A stretch of 64,000 bases of DNA from Macrothele yani (taxonomy: Eukaryota; Arthropoda; Arachnida; Araneae; Macrothelidae), in contig CM077023.1 of the NCBI GenBank assembly GCA_039090855.1, forward strand, positions 82,807,127 to 82,871,126, read 5' to 3'. The notes below the pieces were generated by a model. It ran no database searches, had not been told where the DNA came from, and was given only the letters and a program-made list of their open reading frames with translations. The first letter of the stretch is position 1. The number at the start of each line of letters is the position of its first letter. The position numbers and the translations under genes are program-made. Of this stretch, positions 34,871 to 45,070 are shown piece by piece.

Positions 34871-35194
34871 ATTGATTCTAATTGCTATCTGCCTTTATGT
34901 CGTGTGCGTCCTTCTGGCAGGTACGTCACATCTCCTGGTACGTTACAACCCTTGGCCCGAAAGCCGATAATCATTCCTTTTTGCAAATCTGATAAATCGC
35001 TCTTTTTATCCATGACAGCAACGAATGATATATTTTCAGAATGCCTATAGCCTACCTTTATATACCCTCCAAGCCAGCTCACGACACGTGCCTTCTTTCA
35101 TTGGCTACGTGCTGTTGACGTCAAAAGTAGGAGGTGGTCACAATAATGTGACTCGACTATGTATTTGCAAGTACAAATATAAGTTTAAGCGCAC

Positions 35195-35232
35195 CAGTGG
35201 CAGACGTCAACAGCACGTGACGTCTGCCACTG
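35195..35232. repeat. perfect palindrome, 15-bp arms, 8-nt loop
   Basis: 'cagtggcagacgtca' at 35195-35209 and its inverse at 35218-35232. The homologous sequence at about 35950 lacks the second arm, so the palindrome is a local event. Confidence 0.85.
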
Positions 35233-35699
35233 TAACTAGTACATACTTACATTGCAATAAAAGTACTTATGCTTTCTCAGCTTACTCTCAGTGCACCTGT
35301 TTATAAGTTTACACACTATAATATTTATGGTTTTTCATCCTAGTTCACAATTGTAATAAAAAAATTGCAGTACAATCTTATTTTTTGTTGAAATTTAAGC
35401 TCTCGGGGCACCTGAAGATGAATGCCGAAAATTCTAAATTTTTTTATATATCAATTATGATACATTATTTGCGTTTTCCAACCCCATGCTAGTTAATATT
35501 TTTTGAAATAATGCAAACAAAAAATTCTTATAAATGACGCAAAAACGACATTTTTTTTTGCAAATTTTAACGCCCGTGTTGCACCTGAAAATGGAGTGCT
35601 AGGGGGCTTCAAATCTTAGCGTGATACACATGTTGGGTGACTTCAAATTTCCCAAATCCAGCTGATATGAATTTCCAAAAAAATGATTTTTTCACTCCA

Positions 35700-35919
35700 C
35701 CCTAACGTATACCCTCTAAGCCAGCTCACGACTGGGAGTGACTCAATATGGTGCTGGAAGGTGTTCACAGGTATGTGGAGCCATCCTGACTACAGTGAAT
35801 CTGACAGCTACAAGAGGGTGCGTGGTGGAGGATCCATAGAACATTGGTTTTCTTTTCATTGGCTACGCGCTGTTGACGTCAAAAGTAGGAGGTGGTCACA
35901 ATAATGTGACTCGACTGTG
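35700..35919 (-). mobile_element. scrambled deletion derivative of the neighbouring Tc1
   Basis: It consists of three pieces of the 33473-35161 element: a piece like 35060-35085 ('taccctctaagccagctcac'), a piece like 33547-33655 ('gtgctggaaggtgttcacag' to 'ggaggatccatag'), and a piece like 35090-35161 including the right terminal repeat. The sequence after the terminal TA ('tttgcaagtacaaatat') is also shared with the full copy. Duplication of a region, not only transposition, is therefore likely. Confidence 0.8.
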
Positions 35920-35929
35920 TATTTGCAAG

Positions 35930-37010
35930 TACAAATATCCGTTTAAGTGCACCAGTGGCAGAGCTGTGAGTTATGGGAAATCAGTAAATATATTCAAAAC
36001 ATTCCGCAAAGTTGAGGATATTAGATGCCAAAAAGATGTTTTAAATCGGATTTTTAGAAGCAGAAATATCGAGGAAAGCATATTATAACTTTATGCCCCT
36101 AGTGGTAAAACTGGCGATTATTGAAAATAATTACTGTGGAGAGTCTTCACAATGTAGCGAATGGTATCTAAAATACCATTCGCTACATTGCGGTAAACAT
36201 TATCTCCCCTAGTGGTAAAACTGGCGATTGTTGAAAATAAGTACTGTGGACAGTCTTCACAATTTAGCGAATGTTATCTTTTGATTTACAGTCACAAATG
36301 AAAATGTTAAGTTACGCCACGTGCTGGAAGGGCTGTGCATTATGAGAAATTTAAAAGTCAAATCGAAGTGTTTCTCGTTCTGAGAAATATTCGCACCGAA
36401 TTTTTCATATCAGACATTTTGAAACAGTGATAGCAAGGGAAACGGAATATAGGGGGAAAAACTGTGCTTTGATTTCACATGGAAATATGCACAAATGTTT
36501 TTTCTAATGAGTAGTATCTCACAAAAACATAATTTTTTCCAGTTGAGTTTTGAAAAGTGGACTGGCGCTGCAAATGGAAGTGTCCATTTACGCGTCATAG
36601 TGACAAAATTGTTCTTTATTGGCTGGTAGAAAATATTTCAAAATACATAATTCTCATAATAGAAATCAAGGGAATACGCAGATAAAAAAAAAGGAAGAAA
36701 GAAAAAAGAATGGAAAAAATTAAAATGGATTTTTTGGAGCAGTGATGGTTTGAAGAGCAACATGTGCATTTATTTACACAGCTGGAAAATTGTGCGCTAT
36801 TTGAAATGTAAAATATGATCTAAGCGGTTTTCTTGGCAAAAAGTTTTCGCGGTGAAAGAATCTTTTCAACCGGATATTTAGAAGCAATGATATAGAATAA
36901 AATATGTATTGAGGGAAGTAACCCCTGAATTTAAGCTCCTTAGTAAAATTATGCATCCAAAAAGTTAAACTGGTGTTAATATTCTTTGGAAAAGTTTAAG
37001 CTTCCAACTC
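35930..37010 (-). repeat. degenerate satellite, minus orientation (segment 2)
   Basis: It contains repeated phrases '(t/a)ttttagaagcagaaatat' and 'cccctagtggtaaaactggcg', the inverse of the satellite at 62.8-64 kb. Units of roughly 150 bp are visible near 36000-36300 and become faint afterwards. The 'cccctagtgg' blocks at about 36096-36105 and 36206-36215 are the CTCF-like motif minus one base. Confidence 0.55.
36085..36285. repeat. ~100-bp tandem repeat with internal palindrome
   Basis: The units 36090-36168 and 36201-36280 share 'cccctagtggtaaaactggc' and 'gagtcttcacaatgtagcga'-like blocks. Between them is a perfect 18-bp-arm palindrome (36150-36167 and 36173-36190, loop 'ctaaa'). Confidence 0.85.
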
Positions 37011-38604
37011 AAAATGAGTTCTTCAAAACAAAACAAACAGATGTGGAGATATGGTGTCCACGAACAGATGGACTAACACAGAGATAGTGCATGTACTTTC
37101 TCCCAAAAGACGTGCTAAATATTATTTGGTAAACACCTATAAAAAATTTTGCCCACTTGACGTCATCATGCATCCTCCACTACGCAAAGACTATCTTCGA
37201 TCCCTGTGCCGGTTGAAAAACTGTTGTTCCTACCCCGAAGAGTTAAAGCAGGCTTCCTTCTGCGCCGAAATAATTTTGGATTAGAAACAGTCCGAAAGCC
37301 CAGTTATCTCCGAAATAATTTATCCTGATGAAAAGTGTTATATTTTACCAGGAAGAAAGCGGTACTTGTACTGAACGCATGTGACTCCTTCAGGTACTCT
37401 TCCTTCGAAGAAAATCCATGTCTCGGATAGGATCTGATCAACTGCGCACGGCATTCTTCGAATCTGGGTGTAACGGTCCTCGCTTCTCCGCTGTCACCTT
37501 ACGTAAGACTTGACCAATTGTACAATCCTTAGACAGCCATCACACACGATTAAGTTCGTTATCCTGTGTAGGATGCCGTTAGTTCCTCTTTTTTAAAATG
37601 TGTCTGAGAAACGAACTGACTGTTCTCAAGGTAGGAACAGTCTCTATCGCACGATAAGTGAAGACTTCTTTAAAACTTAATACAAATTTAATTGTTACAT
37701 CACGACTGGTAATTTCGGCTTTGGCGCGTTTCCTTCCGTCAGAGAATGAAGAAACCTTAAGCTTCTGCTATCCACATGGTCTCGTTAACTCTTAACGCTA
37801 CTGACTGACTTCCACACGTTCCGGCATCGACCGCCAGCGCACTCCGTTATACCCGACAGTTACCTGCTGGACAACGCTAAGCGTCCTCCCTCACAGCGAC
37901 TTCGTACGTCCGACGTCTAATTCTAGAAGAACAAGAATGCTCTTGCGAAAAACAAGTGACACACTGGAGTAACTCATAAGCGTATACACCTTTTTTGCAA
38001 CAATGCGTCACATATTGCAATAGGGGTGGTCTGATTTTTATAATGTTTTCACAACAGTTTTTTTAACTCCTTTCTGCTTTCGCTTCTTGGTGCCCTGAAA
38101 CTTATCCATTCTCATGTTTCTGAACAATATGGGGTAAAAAAGGTACCTCCTGATCGAATGGTGAAAACTGAAATATAGATAAATATTTACATATTAAAAA
38201 CGAACAGGGTTTGAAAATTTTACTCTGGTCGTCGCATCTGAACACTGTACGTAGCTTCTGTTTTCTCTACGAAATTCTCTAGATTTGATTTCTGCGGCAT
38301 TAAATAATTTTTCTTTCAGGAATGCCTGGGATCAGTGAGCCCAAACGATTTCAGGAAAATACGCGGAAATATCTGCGCCATTTTCAAACGAATGCTGATA
38401 GGTGTTCTCGTTCGGTTGAATGAAGGTTAGCACAGTCTGGAGCTCAGTTCTGCTTTCGTTAGATATCTTTAGGTACTTTCGATGTTAATAACTTTCATGT
38501 ATTCACTTGTTCACCTTTACCTACTGGCAATAAAGATACCTAGATGCGACAAACGCTTGTTGACTGCAAATACAAGTTTTTAATAATGTGAAATACACTC
38601 CAAA
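37011..38604. other. no gene recognised
   Basis: The open frame at 37051-37284 has no recognised domain. Sequence around 37400-37960 is less AT-rich and may be an old element, but I could not match it to a family. Confidence 0.4.
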
Positions 38605-38832
38605 ATCTTCGAAAGGGTAGCAGAGTGATCAGATGCGTTGGTTTCTGAGTAGTCGCCCAAACAAGGTCTGAGTTAGAGTCCGAATGGAGGCATGGGTGAT
38701 GCGTTTGTTGCAAAACACTGGCTCCTTCCTTTTCCTGAAGTCAGTGGCCCCAAATTAGGGACAGGCGGTTGCTAATAGCCATTAGAATTGCTCAAGGTGG
38801 TCGTAACGTCCCCCATAAAAAAACAAACAAAC
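38605..38832 (+). mobile_element. SINE family A, old copy
   Basis: The head is degraded ('tagcagagtgatcagatgcg', B box 'agagtccgaatgg'). The body is clear ('ccccaaattagggacaggcg', 'gctcaaggtggtcg') and the tail is A-rich. Confidence 0.75.
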
Positions 38833-39439
38833 TACAAAGTCATTACTTTGCATCTGAGTTACGTTATGCTGTCTTCATGCAGAAAAAGCTCGCCGTCTAG
38901 ATGGAAAAGGTCACCTGATTCAAGACTTCGCTGTGAAGTCATATTGGGGTAGGAAGTAAAGAACGTGAACACAGATGTCATGAATATCAGTGGTACTTTC
39001 TGTTACATTTCGTGTAGACAAATGACACTGGCAGCTATGACTTTGGCGTAGAGTATGGACCATTTACAAGTCAAGTTCATATATGAAGGTTTCGGGCGTA
39101 AACCATGGTAACCAATATTTTTGTAAAAAAAATGAGTTGCGTACGAAAAACCAACTGTGGTGGTAACCTGAGCATTTTAGAGTATTTATTATACATTTAT
39201 GTCAACATATGGCAACACAATACAACTTTCAATTTATGATGAGTACAAACGCTTATATTTTTTTACTACTTCTAATCTACGTATCTCACAACGACAGAAG
39301 TGTTGGTTACCACGGTTTACACCCGAGTCCTTCATATATATATAAGATGAAAATTGGTAAGTGCAATTTACATGTATAGGAAAGGAAATGATTGCAATTC
39401 CAAAGTAGTTGGGCCATTTATTCGGATAAAACAGCTACA
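38833..39439. other. no feature recognised
   Basis: AT-rich, with no gene or recognised repeat. The phrase 'accatggtaaccaa' and its inverse occur at about 39104 and 39304, a loose inverted repeat. Confidence 0.4.
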
Positions 39440-42060
39440 CGAGTGAAACAAGTCAGTACGTTGTAGCGCCACATCAGGCTTGGATACAAGGGGTTACCCG
39501 GCGTGTCACAGACGCAAAGAGTTCACGGATACTGTCCTGAGGTATAGTGTTCCAAATGGTGTCCAAATTGCAGTCCAGTTAGCCGACATTACGGGATGGC
39601 GTAGGTGGCGCCCCATCATGTCCCAAATATGCTCGATCGGGCTGGCCATGGAAGGCTGTCGACATTACGATGGCAGGCCTGGGAGAGCTGTCTCGTGTGT
39701 GACCGGGAATTATCTTGTCGAAAAATTGCTCGGTGATGCTGCGACAGGAATGGCAACACAACATGTCGTACAATGTCGTTGACGTACGTTGAGCCTTGAG
39801 GGTTGTACGGAGGACTACCAGGGGTGTCTAGCTATCGTAGAAAATGGCTCCCCAGTCAGCCACTCCCGGTGTGCGAGCCGGGTATCTTTCCACGGTAAAG
39901 GCAGAATCCGTGAGCTGGCCGGCTCGTCTCCAGATACGTTTGCGCTGGTCATCGGCGCCAAGTACAAACCGTGACTCAACACTGAAAACAACACGACGCT
40001 ACTGGGGTAAACGGTAAAAATACCCGTGAAAACTGAAAAGCGTTAAAAATATCCCCGGAGAAAATACCTCTGAAACTGAAAAGCGGTAAAAATACCCCCG
40101 GAGGAAATACCCCCAAAACAAACGGTTTACTGTAAACTGTCCCACAGAAACATTGATGTGTGGCAGTGTTTGGGTGCGACAGTTTACCGGCAACCCTGCC
40201 ACACATCTTTCAGCAACTTGGTCACAAAAGTTCCAGGAGGGGTCGGGGGGGGGCTATAAAGATTGCCGTTTCTGGGCCTATATTGAGAACTGAATTGGGA
40301 ACTCCAAACGAATTTCGCGAAAACGTTCTATGTATGCCAAGCGAGAATCGTACTTTAATTTGAAGAAATAAATTGCCGAGGATCCGAGGTGCACTTGGTT
40401 TGGGGGAACTCTACCCCCAACTTCCGTAATATTATATTCTGGGCAGCTGGAGTCAGTCAGTGTATCCAGGATGTTCCCCTTGAAGTGTCCGTGAAGTCCG
40501 TGAGCTTTGGGAGGGGGGACTTTCCCCCAAAATGTTCAAATGGACGTAGAGCTGTAAACATTAGAACCTTGCTTTATATAACGATTCTGTACACGACCAC
40601 GAATTTTCAGGAGTGTGGGGGGAATTCACCCTCTCCCAAGTTTCTAAGAGCGCAGACAAGTGTTCAAGGTAAGGGATTTGCTCGCAATTTCGATGCTTCA
40701 TGTTGTGTTTAGTGGAAAACTATGTATGCGCTTCACCCCTCCCCCAGAAATTTGGTGAAGTCTGTAAAAGCGATACGAGGTGCTTGGTTTGGAGGGCTCT
40801 ACCCCCAACTTCTGAAATTTTACATTCTGAACCTCTAGAGTCGGGCAGTGTATCCTCGATGTTACCACTGAAAAGCTCTTAGAAACTGGGAGGGGGAATC
40901 ATCCCACCCTCCTGAAAACTCGTGGTCGTGTACAGAATCATTATATAAAGCATGGTACTAATGTTTACAGCTCCACGTCCGTTTTAACATTTTTGGGGAA
41001 AGCCCCCTTCCCCAAGCTCACGGACCTCGCGGGCGCTTCAAGGGGAACATCCTAAATACACTGACAGACTCCAGCTGCCCAGAATATAATATTACGGAAG
41101 TTGTGGGTAGAGCCCCCAAAACCAAGTGTACCTTGGATCCTCGGCAATTTAATTCCTCAAATTAAAGTACAATTCTCGCTTGGCTTACATGGAACGTTTT
41201 CTGGAAATTCGTTTGGAGTTCCCAATTCAGTTCTCAATATAGGCCCAGAAACGGCAATCTTTATAGCCCCCCCATGAACGTTTGTGGCCAAGTTACTGAA
41301 AAATGTGTGGCAGGGTTGCCGGTAAATTGCCATACCGGAACACTGCCACACATCAGTGTTCCTGTGTGGCAGTTTACAGTGAACCGTTTGTTCTGGGGGT
41401 ATTTTTTCCGCTTTTCAGTTTTTATGGGTAATTTCTTCGGGTGCAATTCTTCCCGGCTGTATTTTTACCTACATCCCGCTACTGGATACTATCCCACGTT
41501 GAGCGAGCCAGACACCATTGCAACCGGTGCAGGCGATGCATGCTGCTCAGTGGTAGGCGGTGGAGTGGCCTCCTCGAATGTAGTCCCCGTGCCGCAAGTC
41601 GTCTGGCAATGGTCGGGATGGCTACATCCGTACATGTAGACGACGCAATATGGCCACCGGTGGTTGAGAGCAACGAATTCGGTTCTGTTCGAGCGGCTCT
41701 CACAATCACTCTATCCTCACGTTCTGTTGTTGCCCTCAGCCGTCCACTACCCGCGTGTCGCTGGGTTAGGCCTTCTTCGACCCACTGGCGTCAACATCGT
41801 TCGACTGCCACGTCTCTCTGACCCAAATGCCTGGCTATACGACAACTTGACCAGCCGGCCTCTCTATTCCCAATTACAAGTCCTCTCTCAAACTCGCTCA
41901 ACTGCTTGCATTGTGCACGGAACCAACGTCGAGGCATCCTCACAGTCCATGGATGTTAATGCAACCAATCTGCTGTCACAATTGTCTCTGGGTGCGAGCT
42001 TTGCTCTTGATATACCCTCCTCGATGCGCGGTTCGCATGCGCTGTGGCAGGCCACTATTT
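39440..42060 (-). pseudogene. Tc1-like transposase pseudogene split by a long-TIR element
   Basis: Reading the minus strand, the right part (about 42060-41486) ends with IARRLAARGLHSRRPLHRLP and HRLQWCLARSTWDSIQ, the region before the first catalytic block. The left part (39996-39440) begins with VESRFVLGADDQRKRIWRR. It continues with RYPARTPGVADWGAIFYDS, a degraded second block and SPIEHIWDMMGRH with the catalytic E. Frames shift several times. The two parts are collinear around 40006-41476. Confidence 0.75.
40006..41476. mobile_element. Mutator-like (MULE-type) element with long inverted repeats and 9-bp TSD
   Basis: A perfect 9-bp duplication 'cgctactgg' flanks it (39997-40005 and 41477-41485). 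The two halves are inverse complements for about 600 bp each (40006-40690 and 40890-41476). They share 'aacaaacggtt(t/c)actgtaaac', 'ttgccgtttctgggcctata' and 'ttggggga' blocks. Nine-base duplications with long terminal repeats are typical of Mutator-like elements. It has no transposase and sits inside a Tc1. The left arm has extra tandem copies of 'aactgaaaagcg(g/t)taaaaata'. Confidence 0.75.
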
Positions 42061-42838
42061 AGTCATTTTTTTTTTACAAAGACTGTATATGTTCTTTGCG
42101 TGTAAATTTATAAAGCAATCAGTAGATTTCAGTGATCCATTACTGGCAGAAATAGAAAATAATCAAATTTAGAAATAATAGAAATAATCAAATAATCAAA
42201 TTTTGTATTCAACATTTCACAAAGCGTGAAAGCTGAGTAGAAGTACGTAGGAAATGATAAGTAATTCGTCTTAAAATGATAAGCACCGAGATAAGGAATA
42301 ACCGAACAAAGAAAATCATTTTCTCTCTTTAATAATCTTTTTATCTATCAATTTATTTTTGCTAGGCTCCAAACTATTTATATTTTACATATCGAACGCA
42401 CGACATTACGGAAATAGTAATATTGAAATGGCAGTATCTAAAACCAGGGCCGAAAGTAGAGTATGGCCAGTGTGGCCCTTGCCATAAGCGCGAATTGAAC
42501 GAAGGCGCCGTACGGCGTTTAAGATAGCTAAGTAGATTCAAATTAATAACTGTAAGGTTTAAAACAGCAGGAGCACAAACTTTTTATATAAATTTGAATA
42601 TTTTTATTATTTTTACATCATATGGTTGAATTTTGTATTTTAACGGTGAAATGAACTAAAGTCATTTTTCCAGAAGTTGAGAGCAAGTTTTTCCGTGGAA
42701 AAATTATAAATCCTTTTCTTGTCTTGACTGTCGAGCCAAGATAATGCAGTCCCAGTTTATAACCGATAGCGAGCATGCCTTTTGCATTCTTTGACGAGGG
42801 GGAAGAGGGAGCCCTTCTGGTAGAAAATCGTCCTAATA
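42061..42838. other. no gene recognised
   Basis: AT-rich with short direct repeats ('gaaaataatcaaat') near 42160. The phrase 'ccagggccgaaagtagagt' at 42446 might be a hAT-type end, but no partner is convincing. Confidence 0.4.
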
Positions 42839-44249
42839 CACTGCTGGCCACCCAAAATGCAACACCAAGAAGGACACGAGATAGCAAAGCCAGATTTACT
42901 GGACACATAACAACAGATACAAAGATGAAGCGATTGAGCTTACAGGCCCGTGCGACTTGCGGAACACGCAGACATCAATAGTTCATGTGGCCTCCATGGC
43001 TTGCAATAACGGCCGCTACACGCCTCGGCCTCGAACGAAAGAGGCGTTGGGTGTGAGCTTGGGTTATGTCGGTCCAGACTGCTTCAACACGTTGCCACAG
43101 TTCATCAGGCGAAGCCGCGGGTGGTGCTTGCAGGGCCACTTGGTTGCCGATCAGCGACCATACGTGTTCGATGGGCGACATATCGAGAGAGCAGGCGGGC
43201 CACGGCAGCAGTGACACCTGGTGGGCCGTGAAGAATTGTTGCACGATGCGTGCCACGCGCGGACGCGCATTGTCCTGTTGAAACGTGGCCGTTGGTAGGT
43301 CCTGCAGGTAAGGGAGGACTACAGGCTCCAAAACGTCGGAGATGGTGCGGTGGCTGTTGAGTGTACCGGCAATGCGTACCAGAAGGGGGCGGGTGTCATA
43401 TCCAATTGCGCCCCAAACCATAACGCCAGGCGACGGACCGGTACGGCGACGCATAATGCAGGCGTCATACAGTCTCTCGCCACGGTGCCACCACACCCGG
43501 ATCCGACCATCGTGGTGTTGCAGGCTGAAGCGGGATTCGTCGGAGAAGTCAATGTCGTGCCATTCCGTAGTCCAGGTGCGGCGTTCAACGGACCACTACC
43601 GCCGCACTCGCCGGTGGTGTAACGTCAATGGTAATCAGAGCAATAGGCACCGTGCGAAAAGTCCCCGCTCCTGCAGACGACTTCGAACGGTACGTACTGA
43701 CACAGGTTGTTGCGCAACACACCCTAATTCCTGCGCTAACGTTCGTGATGTGGCGGTGTGAGACGTCAATGCCCGCCGCACAACATGGCGGTCCTCTCGT
43801 TCGGTGGTGTGCCGCGACTGCGGCAATCGCTCACGTCGGCACGTCCGTCCCTCCTGCACCCACCGAATCCATACTCGCCTCACTGTGGCTGGATGTCGTC
43901 CCATACGGGCGCCGATGTCTCGGTACGATAAACCACTGGCGCGATAAGCCACTATTCGTCCTCTGTCGAACTCCGAAACGTTCTGGAATGACTGCCGTAT
44001 TCTGCGACGAGGCATCAGGAAGCTTCCGACGCACAGGTCCCGCAGCACAACACACTTCCACTACTTACGCCCCGCCTTCTGTGCACCCTTTTTCTAGTGC
44101 TCCTCGGTGACGTGCCGGGAGCACATGCTTTGCATATGCCCTGCAATGCTAATCGTTTGCATGTCCTCTCATGGGCGAAACACATACTGCGAATTTCAGG
44201 CCAATCGGATGCTTCCTTCTTGGTGTTGCATTTTGGGTGGCCAGCAGTG
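42839..44249 (-). mobile_element. Tc1-like element (DD34E) with well-kept inverted repeats
   Basis: The terminal repeats start 'cactgctggccacccaaaat' and are inverted at the right end, continuing through 'gcaacaccaagaagga' (about 36 bp). TA flanks are at 42837-42838 and 44250-44251. The total of 1411 bp is close to full length. The transposase is on the minus strand in two frames. Confidence 0.9.
42975..44048 (-). pseudogene. Tc1 transposase (DD34E), frameshifted
   Basis: The N-terminal frame 44048-43635 holds the paired helix-turn-helix region (FDRGRIVAYRASGLSYRDIG and ATVRRVWIRWVQEGR). The C-terminal frame 43496-42975 has GVMVWGAIGYDTRP, FQQDNARPR (D at residue 75) and SPIEHVW (E at residue 110), with 34 residues between them. 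The first catalytic D lies between the two frames near 43530, in a third reading register. The real start is probably MPRRRIRQSF inside the first frame. One or two indels separate it from an intact gene. Confidence 0.9.
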
Positions 44250-44529
44250 TAGATTGGTGGACAGGATATGAGTTATGCATGCGACAAAAATAGACGCAGG
44301 ATTTTTTGATGGTCCCAAAAATGATCAGTGTGTAGAAACAAATTTTGACAATGTTATTGATGAATCTGTAAGCTTGAAGGTACGAAAGTTCAGGGGAATT
44401 CTGTTTGCAGACAGGTTCGATAGTTATTTGCTATTGTAATGTAAAATTAAAATAGTAATAAAGTATTTTCATTACCAAAGACTACATTGTTTATAAGAGA
44501 AAACTGTGATTACACTCTTTTGCACAAGT

Positions 44530-45070
44530 TGTGACGTACTACAGAGGTGACGCACATATCAGGCGGCAAGTAACCGTGATGAGCCTTCGCCGGCGTAGCT
44601 TAACTGGGAAGGTATTCGGCTCCAGAGCAGAATGGAGTAGGTTCGTGAGAGCCACCAGAAAATTTGGATTTCACATTAACGCCCGAACGTAAAAATGGAT
44701 CTCCTGGCCGTTAGGTTGTTCGAAGAATGTGTGATGTTCCTTCTACACATCGTCTGGAATTAATGAGAACTCCTTCTTCAACGTTTCAAAAATGTGTGAT
44801 GCTTCTTCCTCACATTGTCTGAAATTAGAGAGAATTCCTTGTTCTACAGAGAGTTACTTCAAGCATGGTTTGAGGAGGACTCGAGACCTGCGATTTCGTG
44901 ACCCCGGACATACGTATGCATGTGATGTACTATAGAGGTCACGCACATGCCAAGACGGCAAGTAGTCGTGATAAACCTTTTCTGGTGTAATTTAACTAGG
45001 AAAGCATCCCGATCCGGCGCAGGAGGATGTGTATTCCAGTTCCACCACCGGCAAATTTGAGTATCACCAG
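44530..45070 (+). mobile_element. old TRIM with tRNA-like LTRs (copy 4)
   Basis: LTR1 (44530-44676) starts 'tgtgacgtacta' and LTR2 (44921 to about 45070) starts 'tgtgatgtacta'. They align over their length ('cagaggtgacgcacat' and 'tagaggtcacgcacat'; 'cggcaagta(a/g)(c/t)cgtgat'). After LTR1 comes 'taacgcccgaac', the primer site with two changes. The internal segment shares 'gtgtgatg' and 'gagaattcctt' with copy 2. The tRNA-like A box survives ('cgtagcttaactggg') but the B box is degraded. Confidence 0.75.

Larger units (their letters stand above)
34461..34947 (-). mobile_element. TRIM with tRNA-gene-like LTRs (copy 3), complete
   Basis: Two 179-bp LTRs (34461-34639 and 34769-34947) differ at one base by my reading. 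The 4-bp target duplication 'accc' is at 34457-34460 and 34948-34951. On the minus strand the LTR is TGTAACG...GTTATA. One base later comes the primer site TGGCGCCCGAAC (34767-34756), matching the tRNA-Lys 3' end. The internal region is only 129 bp and ends in the purine tract AAATAAGGGGGAGATGA next to the 3' LTR. It has no coding capacity. It is inserted in the helix-turn-helix region of a Tc1 transposase gene. LTR identity indicates a recent insertion. Confidence 0.93.
33623..35013 (-). pseudogene. Tc1 transposase (DD36E type), split by TRIM and frameshifted
   Basis: The N-terminus MDKKSDLSDLQKGMIIGFRA starts at 35013, and the helix-turn-helix continues after the TRIM with SISETAQFV near 34440. 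The central part, 34269-33835, has ITFSDESRFLLHRTDG with the first catalytic D. After a frameshift at about 33880-34000, the frame 33904-33623 has FQHDNATCHT (second D, residue 36) and SPDLNPIEHMW (E, residue 73). That gives 36 residues between D and E, unlike the DD34E copies elsewhere in the window. Confidence 0.85.
33473..35161 (-). mobile_element. Tc1-like element (DD36E), carrying a TRIM insertion
   Basis: The terminal repeats contain 'gtcgagtcacattattgt' (33478-33495, and inverted at 35140-35157). Both ends abut TA. Without the TRIM and its duplicated 4 bp the element is about 1.2 kb, a normal Tc1 size. The transposase is on the minus strand. A TATA-like 'tatataaag' lies upstream of its start codon at about 35055. 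An incomplete, rearranged relative lies next door at 35700-35919. Confidence 0.85.

Noticed and set aside
41274..42062. Several overlapping plus-strand open frames near 41.3-42.1 kb
   Set aside because: They are antisense to the Tc1 transposase and the inverted-repeat element. Only the minus strand gives recognisable motifs.
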